Assembly: GCA_016722295.1 (NCBI GenBank)
Contig: JADKGL010000005.1
Coordinates: 33,817-97,816 of the forward strand
Length of the DNA stretch: 64,000 nucleotides
Direction: 5' to 3'
Source: Saprospiraceae bacterium
Lineage (GTDB): Bacteria > Bacteroidota > Bacteroidia > Chitinophagales > Saprospiraceae
A program made the translations under genes and the position numbers. Of this stretch, positions 27,401 through 35,088 are shown piece after piece; position 1 is the stretch's first letter, and each line of letters opens with the position of its first letter. The notes under the pieces are model-generated. The model made no database searches, was not told where the DNA came from, and saw only the letters and a list, made by a program, of their open reading frames with translations.

Positions 27401-29561
27401 TTGTTTGAACCTTGCAAAAGAAGTGAGTAAAGAAATAAGACCTGTTGCAGCCTCAAGTGGCATCAACACTAATTTTGATGTGGCATTAGATTTTGTGATT
27501 CAAAATACAGGTAATGTGACCATCAATAATGTTAGTTTGAGAGATAGTATCGCTTCACAATTCTGTGGAGCTTATGTTAGAATTGTTTCTCCAGTATCTA
27601 TAATCTCTACTACTGCTTCAGGAATTGGTGCACCTAATTTAAATTTTAATCCTGACCAAAATATTCAAATGCTCTCAGGCAACTGGACACTTCAAGCTGG
27701 ACAAAATATTAAAGTACGGATTATTGTTGAAGTAAATGCTTATGTTGATATCAGCAGATGTTATCCAGACGATAGAATACTTAACACGGCAAAAAGCAAT
27801 GCAGTTGACATCAAGGGAAATCCATTAGATGATCTCAGTGAAGATGGTAATGATCCTACAAAAGATAATGATGGCGATGGAAGCACCGACACTCCTACTC
27901 CAATCCCTTTACTTCCTGCTTATGGTGATTATGTGTGGCATGATGCAAATGTGAATGGCATCCAAGATTTTGGTGAAGAAGGTGTTCCGAATGTATTTGT
28001 GTATTTATACAATGCCTTGACAGATCAATTAGTCAGATCAATGACTACGGATCAAGATGGAAAATATCTCTTTAAAAAATTGCAACCTGGGGAGTATTAT
28101 GTAAAAATTGGAACACCAGTAGATTGGCGCAGCACAACCGCCAATATAGGCAGTGATTCTAAAGATTCTGATATCGATCATACTAATGGGCCAAATACTT
28201 CTGAATCGACTAATCTCGAATTATTTGAACATGATCTCACTTGGGATCTTGGGATGTGGCGATGTAATATGATCAGTGGTGACGTATGGTATGATGTCAA
28301 TAAAGATGGCATCTATCAGGATGAAGAGAATGGATTAAATGGTCTTACTGTTTATTTAATCAGCATATCGACTGGCAACATCATTGATCAAACGATCACT
28401 GGACCAAAACCATTAACACCTTCTGATGATGGCTTTTACAAATTCCAATGCGTACCGCCTGGCTCTTACTACGTTCGTTACCAAAGACCTGGTGATCTAG
28501 CGCCTAGTGCGGCATTCAGAGGGACTGATAGGACTAAAGATAGCCATGTTACTCATGCATTTGGACCTAATACTTCTGAACGAGTTACTGTCCTAAGTGG
28601 AACGATGATTACAGATTTTCATGCTGGTTATCAGGCTAAAGCAGTCGTTGGAAATTTTGTTTGGTTGGATGGAAACCAAAATGGAATCCAAGAACAAAAT
28701 GAAGCTCCTGTTGAAGGTGTAATCGTTAAAGCGATTAATCTTGAAGGCGTTGTCATCAGCGAGGATATAACACAACAGAATGGTTCTTATATGCTAGATG
28801 GAATTCCAGAGGGTGACTACTACATTTCGTTTAAAGCTCAAGGACAATATGCATATACTAGTTCAAACATTGGCTCAGATGCATTGGATAGCGATGTAAC
28901 GGGATCACAAGGAAATGGGACTACATCCGTTATGCGATTCAGAGAGGGCGATAGAATCACAAATGTTGATGCTGGACTTATTTTAGGATTATTGCCATTG
29001 GAATGGTTATCATTTACGGCAAACTATAATGGCGCCTTTACTGAACTAAATTGGAGTACGACAAATGAAGTAAACAATGATCATTTTATAGTAGAACGGA
29101 TGCATGAATCGGAAAAAGAATTTTCAGAAATTGGAAAAGAAAAAGCTGTAGAAACTGCACTTCATTTGCAAAATGAATATACATTCAATGATTTTACAAA
29201 TCAACTTGATGGATCTTATTATTACAGGATTAAACAAATAGATAAAATGGGAAAGTTTACATACAGTTATATTGCTCAAATTAATAAAAATTCTACTGAT
29301 AAATTTATTGTAAATCTATTTCCAAATCCAGTAAGTAATGTATTGAAAGTAGAAGTCGATGTTAATCAAACAGGAACAGTGTATAGTGAAATCGTAAATG
29401 CATCAGGAATGGTCGTGTGTCCACAGCCAATTGGAAGCACAGTCAAACAAGGGAAACAAATCTTTACTATTGACACAAAAGATTTGGTCGATGGAAGCTA
29501 TGTTTTAAAAATCAAAAATGCGAAGACTACAGTATTAAAGAAATTTGTAGTGATCAAATAA
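24411..29561 (+). CDS. Giant secreted protein: PKD, HYR-like repeats, DUF11, three SdrD_B modules, T9SS domain
   Basis: 1716 residues. The signal peptide ends near LSTKGYAQ. A PKD domain lies at about 230-315 (FWSFGDGTTGTGKIVNHMYTSKGDYIVKLVV). From about 410 to 915 come seven HYR-like modules, each opening with a CPPDITV-type signature and containing a DNCG and ATDACGN motif. A DUF11-like region spans about 995-1130. SdrD_B/CnaB-like modules begin near 1169 (GDYVWHDANVNGIQD), 1284 (GDVWYDVNKDGIYQD) and 1412 (GNFVWLDGNQNGIQE), each with a calcium-loop-like D-x-N-x-D/N-G. A linker EWLSFTANYNGAFTELNW leads to the T9SS type A domain (NLFPNPVSN). Probably a surface adhesin. Its C-terminal third is paralogous to both giant genes at 38.6-57.5 kb. 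Both ATGs (codons 1 and 3) are plausible starts. Confidence 0.9.
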   Translation: MNMNLILFLRNRFFSALLIVAISSLLSTKGYAQIFPTLEGHYCDSLIWGPPAGIDVCEDTPTPTADLLQFWMINSGDSSYVAWERCAYGAGSSAYSLLLNLDCDSPPNRDAMIIFEWKAVGSECPAQITDIYLTTPNNMVSLGPAYQGSPDCINGVPNCDENNKFLEYKVNWRIVVDYLIEWGMIDPCNCDCNRIEMYNAVSLAGLSFNSAEKDDYEVFFGSHEFYINQCPIADFAIADNEFCLGNDAQFDASATIDSIPTIEALQYFWSFGDGTTGTGKIVNHMYTSKGDYIVKLVVTDIYGCVDSIEKPIKVIDSTPFSISGCPSDLSLNCTSDKNTQVQNWINAALISIRNNTIIADPTALVITHNWTSNANNILCGINNGVPVKFMIRGLCNAIDSCIAKVYFEDLVKPVITCPQNITIGCTASILTSNTGMATATDNCEIDTITYTDVRNPLSCGETINRTFRATDICGNTSTCTQFITKTDLTPPSFSCPPDVTIYTEANCAPDTAGLMALFPTATDECSLPLLSSVNDISGLTGCSGTGVILRTITAVNACNLRSSCTQRITIIDRTPPTITCPPDITVNKNDTCVADTSVIFTMMPIVLNSCGSSSIRYYNTNVNLNFCSGTGYFSRVFVATDACGNSATCSQTITVVDRKAPSIVCPPNITVQIANNCRLDTGLVYTGSPTGTDNCGSFRISYTNDFTGLSSCNNTGSFIRRFVITDACNNSSTCNQIISIADNTKPVITCPANTTVYRSESCGIDTSLNQTGRATANDNCGLAVISYRTINNLFLCNKTGSLTRIFTATDACGNTSSCQQTITVLDITPSSITCPPDITVYKNANCIADTSVAFTGRPTIIENCGSYKTSYDNNVSGLNQCSNTGVIVRRFIVIDDCNRSNVCYQRITVRDTIRPVITNFQNYYTSCERDFQTEFQNWLKNFTGASATDNCGQVTLSTWPLNPTINFNFQQGPTEVLIVATDACGNTSSVPVYFYISCLNLAKEVSKEIRPVAASSGINTNFDVALDFVIQNTGNVTINNVSLRDSIASQFCGAYVRIVSPVSIISTTASGIGAPNLNFNPDQNIQMLSGNWTLQAGQNIKVRIIVEVNAYVDISRCYPDDRILNTAKSNAVDIKGNPLDDLSEDGNDPTKDNDGDGSTDTPTPIPLLPAYGDYVWHDANVNGIQDFGEEGVPNVFVYLYNALTDQLVRSMTTDQDGKYLFKKLQPGEYYVKIGTPVDWRSTTANIGSDSKDSDIDHTNGPNTSESTNLELFEHDLTWDLGMWRCNMISGDVWYDVNKDGIYQDEENGLNGLTVYLISISTGNIIDQTITGPKPLTPSDDGFYKFQCVPPGSYYVRYQRPGDLAPSAAFRGTDRTKDSHVTHAFGPNTSERVTVLSGTMITDFHAGYQAKAVVGNFVWLDGNQNGIQEQNEAPVEGVIVKAINLEGVVISEDITQQNGSYMLDGIPEGDYYISFKAQGQYAYTSSNIGSDALDSDVTGSQGNGTTSVMRFREGDRITNVDAGLILGLLPLEWLSFTANYNGAFTELNWSTTNEVNNDHFIVERMHESEKEFSEIGKEKAVETALHLQNEYTFNDFTNQLDGSYYYRIKQIDKMGKFTYSYIAQINKNSTDKFIVNLFPNPVSNVLKVEVDVNQTGTVYSEIVNASGMVVCPQPIGSTVKQGKQIFTIDTKDLVDGSYVLKIKNAKTTVLKKFVVIK

Positions 29562-29573
29562 ATTCCAAAAAAA

Positions 29574-29612
29574 TCTGAAGAAGTAGATTAATATTAAATT
29601 TACTTCTTCAGA
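29574..29612. terminator. Bidirectional terminator between convergent genes
   Basis: Perfect 12-bp inverted repeat TCTGAAGAAGTA (29574-29585) and TACTTCTTCAGA (29601-29612). It has an A7 run on its left (T run for the minus-strand gene) and lies between the stops at 29561 and 29645. Confidence 0.8.
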
Positions 29613-29644
29613 CTTCTACATTGCTTAATTCAATCTCGTCGAAA

Positions 29645-30694
29645 TTAATTAATTATAAGTTTTTGAGTAAAGACCAAATTCTCTTTGTTATATATTAGAA
29701 GTTGATAAATACCCTTATTCAAGTCACTTGTATTAAAAGATTGGTTGGATAGTCTTCCATAATATCGAGTCACTGTTCTTCCCATCATATCATTTATCCT
29801 TACAGAGTAATTTTCTAAACTATGAGTATTATTATGAATTAAAAAAGATTTAGATATTGAAGGATTGGGATAAATATAAAATGCTGACTCTCCTATATTT
29901 TCAGTCGCACTCATGGTAGAACATATTTGTAATTTAGTAAACAATTTTTGTAAAGAGTCTATAGGTTCAATCTGTGATAAGTTAGGCGTTTTTACAGAAA
30001 TATAAAACGAAGGCTTCCCCATGATATCGTTGGGTTGAACTACTTGTAAAAATGCAAAAAGCGATGATGTATTATTAGATTCACATCGTATATCTGCACC
30101 TTTACTATTTGCTCCTTGCATTGCAGCCATTAATCTACATTTCAAATTTCCATTTGTATTTCGGAATCGAGATTCCATTGCTGTTAAAACCTCTTTTCCC
30201 TTTAGGATATTTCCTTGGATGCAATAATGGAATCCTCCAATTTGACCAAATAAGTGCCCTTTATAATCAAAACACTCTGAGCCAGTAAAAGCCGCTTTTT
30301 CTACAAGACCATCTACGAATCCAACTGCCCCATATTGACGCATTGTAGTATCATTGTCTGCATCATTAGCAAACAACCAGTATAGCATTTCGGACGGACT
30401 GTCACCCGCTAAAATACGACGAATTGCATTTGCCTTATTAAGCGTATCAAAAGAAGATTGAATATTGATACCTGTATTATTGGGTACAATTACACTAAGG
30501 AAATTTGGTTCGGAATAGTAAGGAAAAATAGTACTGGCTTCAAACAAATCCACGCAGGATGCTCCAGCACTCCCTATCTCATGTGTTGCTGAATCCGCAG
30601 CAACAATTGAAAAAGTTTCTTGAGATAATGCAGCCTTGGAAAACAAAAAATTAGCACATATAAATGCTATGATAATGCAAAATTTAGATTTCAT
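29645..30694 (-). CDS. DUF1028 (Ntn-hydrolase-like) protein with T9SS sorting domain
   Basis: 349 residues from the ATG at 30694, where a signal peptide begins (MKSKFCIIIAFICANFLFSKAALSQ). The longer reading to 30745 would overlap the promoter. The mature part starts TFSIVAADSATHEIGSAGASC, the hallmark of the DUF1028 family, in which the residue after signal removal may be a nucleophile as in Ntn hydrolases. Further family marks are YGAVGFVDG, AAFTGSECFDYKGHLFG and IQGNILKGKEVLTAME. The substrate is not established for the family. The T9SS domain starts IYPNPSISKSF. It is secreted and probably surface-associated. Confidence 0.92.
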   Translation of the reverse strand: MKSKFCIIIAFICANFLFSKAALSQETFSIVAADSATHEIGSAGASCVDLFEASTIFPYYSEPNFLSVIVPNNTGINIQSSFDTLNKANAIRRILAGDSPSEMLYWLFANDADNDTTMRQYGAVGFVDGLVEKAAFTGSECFDYKGHLFGQIGGFHYCIQGNILKGKEVLTAMESRFRNTNGNLKCRLMAAMQGANSKGADIRCESNNTSSLFAFLQVVQPNDIMGKPSFYISVKTPNLSQIEPIDSLQKLFTKLQICSTMSATENIGESAFYIYPNPSISKSFLIHNNTHSLENYSVRINDMMGRTVTRYYGRLSNQSFNTSDLNKGIYQLLIYNKENLVFTQKLIIN

Positions 30695-30733
30695 ATAATA
30701 GTAAGCTAAAGCTATAAATGTATAAATTCCATG

Positions 30734-30765
30734 CAAAATTAACATTTGCTAGGAAAATGTTCAAA
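30734..30765 (-). promoter_or_regulatory. Promoter of the DUF1028 gene
   Basis: On the minus strand TTTG (complement of 30762-30765), 20 bp, TAATTTTG (complement of 30734-30741), an excellent -33/-7 match. The transcript would start near 30727, downstream of the alternative ATG at 30745, which fixes the start at 30694. Confidence 0.65.
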
Positions 30766-30794
30766 TAAATTATATATATTTAGATTGTTCACTA

Positions 30795-31037
30795 CTAATT
30801 ATTTGGTGCTCTTTTAGCAGTTCGTAAACGTTTATTTACACTTTTATATATTGCCCCCCAATAAGATTCTAACCAAAAATTACTACCGTAATTAACTCCA
30901 TACTCTTTCATAGATTCTGCTTCAATTTCACTTGTAGGTTCAATAAATCCATACCCTAAATGATCTGTATTTAGGTTTCCCTTGATTTGGGTTCTTTCAA
31001 TTTCAATTAATAATTTTAACTCACATAAATTTATCAT
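30795..31037 (-). CDS. Small hypothetical protein
   Basis: 80 residues, ATG start, acidic N-terminal half and basic C-terminus (SVNKRLRTAKRAPNN). It has a plausible globular composition (three Trp/Tyr-rich turns, GYGFIEPTSEIEAESMKEYG), no signal peptide and no recognised family. It stands alone between the DUF1028 promoter and a dispersed repeat, so it could be a real small gene or a remnant. Confidence 0.4.
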   Translation of the reverse strand: MINLCELKLLIEIERTQIKGNLNTDHLGYGFIEPTSEIEAESMKEYGVNYGSNFWLESYWGAIYKSVNKRLRTAKRAPNN

Positions 31038-31072
31038 AATAAAACACTTATAGGTAAGTATTATAAAAATTA

Positions 31073-31220
31073 AATAAATTCATTCAAAAAACAACAACTT
31101 AAACTTTAAGTTTTCAAAATTCACACATAAGTATTTCCAAAGTAATTGAATCCAAAAGCCTCATATGATAATGTTGATAACTCGCGCATTTTAAGAATAC
31201 AAAAATTTTTATAGTCCTTA
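31073..31220. repeat. Dispersed intergenic repeat, copy 2
   Basis: Aligns with 11448-11600 by eye. The hairpin arms of copy 1 are only partly kept here (ACATAAG and CTCATATG near 31125 and 31160), so this copy looks more decayed or has compensated differently. The rest of the 31038-31428 gap is AT-rich, with no ORF. Confidence 0.55.
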
Positions 31221-31428
31221 CAATAAACAACTACTCATCTATCTTACATTATATTAAAAATAAATAGATTTATACAACACACATTTTTCTAACCTTAATC
31301 AAAAAGTAGGGGCTACCCTTGGATCATTTGGTCTAAGAAGAATCATCAACTTTACAAAGGGACACCTTCCATCAATCGCTCATACAAAATTTTAGCATAA
31401 AATATGTATTCGATTAATGAAATAACCC

Positions 31429-31436
31429 TATATTTG
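31429..31436 (+). promoter_or_regulatory. Candidate -7 element of the signalling operon
   Basis: TATATTTG matches TAnnTTTG, 19 bp before the ATG at 31456. No clear -33 motif. The leader would be only about 15 nt. Confidence 0.45.
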
Positions 31437-31455
31437 AAGCTGTGATCCCAATAAA

Positions 31456-31959
31456 ATGAAGCAACTTGTTTTTATCATTTGCCTTTTTTCCACCTGCCTT
31501 TATGGACAGACCAGTAGATTGCTTCAGATAGACAGCATTCCTAGTTCAGGGCTTCTTCTCAAAACACACTGGAAATATTATGTTGGAGATGATTTAGAGT
31601 TTGCAAAACCTAACTTTAATGATTCAACGTGGTTAGACATAGACCCAACAAAAGAATTGGCAAGCCTGACTGAAATCATGGATTCAAGAATAAAATGGTT
31701 GAGGATCAACTTTCAAGTGGATAGCAAACTTGACTTTCCACTCGGACTGGCAGTAACTCATGCTGGTGCATCTGAGATTTACTTAAATGGAAAATTGATT
31801 CATGAATTTGGAAATTTTGATACAGATATAAGTAAAGTCACAGCTTATGATCCGCTATATAGATTAATTTATTTGCCAAAAGATTCTACAGGACAATATC
31901 ATTTAGCTGTCCGATATGTTTTACAACCCAATATTCGATATACCACAATTTTGGATTGA
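31456..31959 (+). CDS. Sensor histidine kinase 1, N-terminal extracytoplasmic part (frameshifted)
   Basis: 167 residues with a signal peptide (MKQLVFIICLFSTCLYGQ). A jelly-roll-like sensor domain follows (WKYYVGDDLEFAKPNFNDSTW, IKWLRINFQV, GASEIYLNGKLIHEFG), as found ahead of 7TMR-DISM-type membrane modules. The frame stops at TGA 31957-31959, and the next frame, overlapping by 4 bp, carries straight on into membrane helices and the kinase. No start-codon logic favours a separate gene (the second frame opens with TTG). A T7 run lies a few bases downstream. I read 31456-33659 as one kinase gene of about 730 residues with a one-base indel. Confidence 0.8.
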   Translation: MKQLVFIICLFSTCLYGQTSRLLQIDSIPSSGLLLKTHWKYYVGDDLEFAKPNFNDSTWLDIDPTKELASLTEIMDSRIKWLRINFQVDSKLDFPLGLAVTHAGASEIYLNGKLIHEFGNFDTDISKVTAYDPLYRLIYLPKDSTGQYHLAVRYVLQPNIRYTTILD

Positions 31960-33659
31960 CTAAGAATTGTTTTTTTCACGGAACATTATATAATTTAACT
32001 ACTGCTTCTAAAGATCAGATCAAATTTTATATCTATCATAAAGGTTTAGATTTTTTTGTTTTTGGTGTTTTATTTATGCTATTTATTTTACATTTGGCAA
32101 TCTACCTTTATCAAAGAAGTAATGATTTGTATCTTATGCTCACTTTGTATCTGATGGGCAATACAGCAATCCGAATACTTAAATTTTTTGGCCAAAGTAT
32201 AAATTCTGTTGAAACTCGATTCTATGTTTTAAATACTGCCAATTGGTTATTAAGTTTTACTGTAATATTCTTGGCAAGTTTTTATTATCGTGTTTCGAAT
32301 AAACGTTTCGATATTTATTACTATGCTTTGGTTGTTTATTTTTTTATATATGGATTCATATCGAGCTTGACCTATGGACTTAACATACAGAATGTTTTAT
32401 TATTACTAGGTTCTATTTTTAGTTTTATTGTTTTAATAAGATTAGTTATAATGGGACTAAAGAAAAAAATAAAGGGTTTTATTACATTGGCTATTAGCAT
32501 TTTCTTTGCGTTACTAGGATTGATATGCATCACGATATCCATGCGATTTTTGAATTATGGAATTACACCAACAGGATACAATATTATTAAACATGGAATA
32601 TCTCCATATTTGATTGAAACTATTTTTTATTTTGGATCGATTGCTATTCCATTAGGCTTATCACTTTTTATGGGTATCCAGTCTAAGGAAACTACGATTG
32701 CATTGAGTAAGCAGTTAGAAGAGAACGAAGAGCTAAAAAATAAAGCAATTCATCAAGAACAAGAAAAACAACATTTGCTTTCCAATCAAAATGTATTGCT
32801 TGAAAAACAAGTTGAAGAGAGAACGGCTGCATTAAACAATTCTATTGAAACACTGAAATCAACTCAAAATCAACTGATACAGTCAGAAAAACTTGCATCA
32901 CTTGGTGAGCTTACTGCGGGTATCTCGCATGAGATTCAGAATCCCTTGAATTTCGTTAAAAACTTTTCAGAACTCAGCATAGATCTAGTCAAGGATATTA
33001 AAGTAGAATTGGAAAAACCAGAAATAGATAAAGAATATATTGGTGAAATGTTTACAGACCTTATTCTCAATCAAGAAAGAATCCAACAACATGGAAACAG
33101 AGCAAGTAGCATTGTCAAAGGAATGCTAGAACATTCTCGTACGAGTAAAGGAAAAAGAGAATGGATCGATATCAATCAATTGGCTGATGAATATTTAAGA
33201 CTTTCTTATCATGGACTTAGAGCCAGAGATAAGTCGTTCAATGCAGACTACAAAACTGAATTGTCAGATTCTTTGACTAAAATACAGGTTATACCAGAAG
33301 ATTTCGGTCGAGTTATTTTAAATTTGATCAACAATGCATTCTATGCTGTGAATGATAGAAAAAAAAGAGATACATCAGGCAGCTACAAACCGAAAGTCAC
33401 TGTTACAACTCAGCTTAACAATAAGCAAATTATCATAAAAGTAATTGACAACGGAACAGGTATTCCAAAAGAAATTCGCGAAAAAATTTTCCAACCATTT
33501 TTTACAACCAAACCTTCTGGAGAAGGTACTGGTTTAGGTTTGTCATTGAGTCATGAAATCGTAACCAAAGGCCACAGTGGTACATTGGAAGTGCAATCGG
33601 AAGAAGGAGAAGGAACCACATTTATTATAACTTTACCTATACAAAATGAGACACAATAA
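31956..33659 (+). CDS. Sensor histidine kinase 1, membrane module and kinase core
   Basis: 567 residues in the second frame. Several membrane helices (from about residue 30 to 230, a 7TM-DISM-like bundle) are followed by a coiled coil (about 240-300), then the HisKA H-box GELTAGISHEIQNPLNFVKNFSELS with phospho-acceptor His325 of this frame. The HATPase_c domain has the N-box RVILNLINNAFYAV, the G1 box VIDNGTGIPKEI and the G2 box GTGLGLSLSHEIV. It autophosphorylates on His and should feed the receiver proteins downstream. The core is nearly the same as that of kinase 2, so the two probably arose by duplication. The operon continues after 28 bp. Confidence 0.93.
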   Translation: MTKNCFFHGTLYNLTTASKDQIKFYIYHKGLDFFVFGVLFMLFILHLAIYLYQRSNDLYLMLTLYLMGNTAIRILKFFGQSINSVETRFYVLNTANWLLSFTVIFLASFYYRVSNKRFDIYYYALVVYFFIYGFISSLTYGLNIQNVLLLLGSIFSFIVLIRLVIMGLKKKIKGFITLAISIFFALLGLICITISMRFLNYGITPTGYNIIKHGISPYLIETIFYFGSIAIPLGLSLFMGIQSKETTIALSKQLEENEELKNKAIHQEQEKQHLLSNQNVLLEKQVEERTAALNNSIETLKSTQNQLIQSEKLASLGELTAGISHEIQNPLNFVKNFSELSIDLVKDIKVELEKPEIDKEYIGEMFTDLILNQERIQQHGNRASSIVKGMLEHSRTSKGKREWIDINQLADEYLRLSYHGLRARDKSFNADYKTELSDSLTKIQVIPEDFGRVILNLINNAFYAVNDRKKRDTSGSYKPKVTVTTQLNNKQIIIKVIDNGTGIPKEIREKIFQPFFTTKPSGEGTGLGLSLSHEIVTKGHSGTLEVQSEEGEGTTFIITLPIQNETQ

Positions 33660-33687
33660 ATCAATCAACAAAAACTCCCAATGTTAA

Positions 33688-34068
33688 ATGTTACAAAACA
33701 CATATAAAAATATCATTAATTATTTTCTTCCATCTTCCAAGAAAACAGCATTGGTTGATGAATTTCATTTAATTATTGAGTTTTTAGTGATTGCAATTTT
33801 TTTTGTTTCCAGTTTTATTGTAGCTAGTTATATTATTTCTTCCAAAGAAGCCATGATTGTATTTGGACTTACAGTAATATTTTTTGTAGTTACATTAATC
33901 GCTGCAAAAAATGGAGTAAAGTCAACATATGTTAAACATTTATTTATTTCTATTGCTTGTTGCATTACTGTTCTTGGTATCACATATATTTCAGGAGGAA
34001 TATTTTCAACAGCTATATATTGGTTTAGTATTATTCCAATATTGGCAATATTGCTTTTTGAAATTTGA
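33688..34068 (+). CDS. Sensor histidine kinase 2, N-terminal membrane part (frameshifted)
   Basis: 126 residues, almost entirely membrane helices (FHLIIEFLVIAIFFVSSFIVASYII, IVFGLTVIFFVVTLIAA, HLFISIACCITVLGITYIS, YWFSIIPILAILLFE). The frame ends at 34068. A shifted frame then reads on through another membrane stretch (KIAAVWLVIPVLLVTVFFILDLFG, 34069-34243), which ends at a T6A4 run, and a third frame carries the kinase core. Two indels therefore split this gene. The intact gene would be 33688-35050, about 450 residues with six membrane helices and no large external domain. Confidence 0.75.
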   Translation: MLQNTYKNIINYFLPSSKKTALVDEFHLIIEFLVIAIFFVSSFIVASYIISSKEAMIVFGLTVIFFVVTLIAAKNGVKSTYVKHLFISIACCITVLGITYISGGIFSTAIYWFSIIPILAILLFEI

Positions 34069-34186
34069 AAATTGCAGCGGTATGGCTAGTGATTCCTGTT
34101 TTGTTAGTTACAGTTTTCTTTATTCTTGATCTTTTTGGAATAAAATTTCGCAGCTATTACAATATGGAGTTAAATAATTTTTTATT

Positions 34187-35050
34187 TTGGGTGAGCAGTT
34201 CTGCTTTGATCATGATGATCTTTTTCTTCAGTTTTATTTTTTAAAATTTATTAATAATCATGTAGCACAACTTCAAAGTATACAAAATCAACTTATCCAA
34301 GCTGAAAAATTAGCTTCATTGGGTGAACTTACAGCAGGCATTTCTCATGAGATTCAAAACCCTTTAAATTTCGTCAATAACTTTAGTGAAATTTCTATGG
34401 AGCTCATTGACGAAATGAATGAAGAAATAAAAAAGGGAAACACTGAAGATGCAAATGCAATCGCATCAGACTTAAAGCAAAATTTGGAAAAAATAAATTA
34501 TCATGGCAAACGTGCAGGAAATATTGTTAAATCCATGCTGTTACACAGTCGCGTGGCAGGACAAAAGGAGCCAACAGATATTAATGCAATCGCTGATGAA
34601 TATTTAAGATTAGCGTATCATGGACAAAGAGCAAAAGACAAATCCTTTAATGCAAAATTGAATACCGATTTTGATCCTAACATTGGCAAAATAAATGTCA
34701 TTTCGCAGGATATCGGAAGAGTCATTTTAAATCTAATAAGCAATGCTTTTTATATTATCAATGAAAAGAAAAAGACTGCGATTGCATCGTATGAGCCTAC
34801 ATTATGGCTTAGAACTTCTCGCACAGGCAACGAAGTCATAATTTCCGTAAGAGATAACGGCAATGGTATTCCTACAGCAGTATTGGATAAAATTTTTCAA
34901 CCATTCTTTACTACCAAACCTACAGGTCAGGGTACAGGATTGGGACTTAGTTTGAGTTATGAAATAATAAAATCACATGGTGGACAAGTTAAAGTGGATA
35001 CGAAGGAAGGTGAAGGAACTACATTTATTGTACAGATTCCAACAACATGA
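34187..35050 (+). CDS. Sensor histidine kinase 2, kinase core
   Basis: 287 residues as read, of which the first about 20 are probably out of frame. From FKFINNHVAQLQ on it is real: a short coiled coil, then GELTAGISHEIQNPLNFVNNFSEIS with His54 of this frame, N-box RVILNLISNAFYII, G1 VRDNGNGIPTAV, F-box FQPFFTTKPTGQG and G2 GTGLGLSLSYEII. All kinase motifs are intact. Both kinases share the QNQLIQ-EKLASLGELTAG lead-in, so they may talk to the same receivers. The gap to the phospholipase gene is 38 bp. Confidence 0.92.
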   Translation: MGEQFCFDHDDLFLQFYFLKFINNHVAQLQSIQNQLIQAEKLASLGELTAGISHEIQNPLNFVNNFSEISMELIDEMNEEIKKGNTEDANAIASDLKQNLEKINYHGKRAGNIVKSMLLHSRVAGQKEPTDINAIADEYLRLAYHGQRAKDKSFNAKLNTDFDPNIGKINVISQDIGRVILNLISNAFYIINEKKKTAIASYEPTLWLRTSRTGNEVIISVRDNGNGIPTAVLDKIFQPFFTTKPTGQGTGLGLSLSYEIIKSHGGQVKVDTKEGEGTTFIVQIPTT

Positions 35051-35088
35051 TTAAAACAAAATATTTATAGAACTGATAGAGTAAAAGC

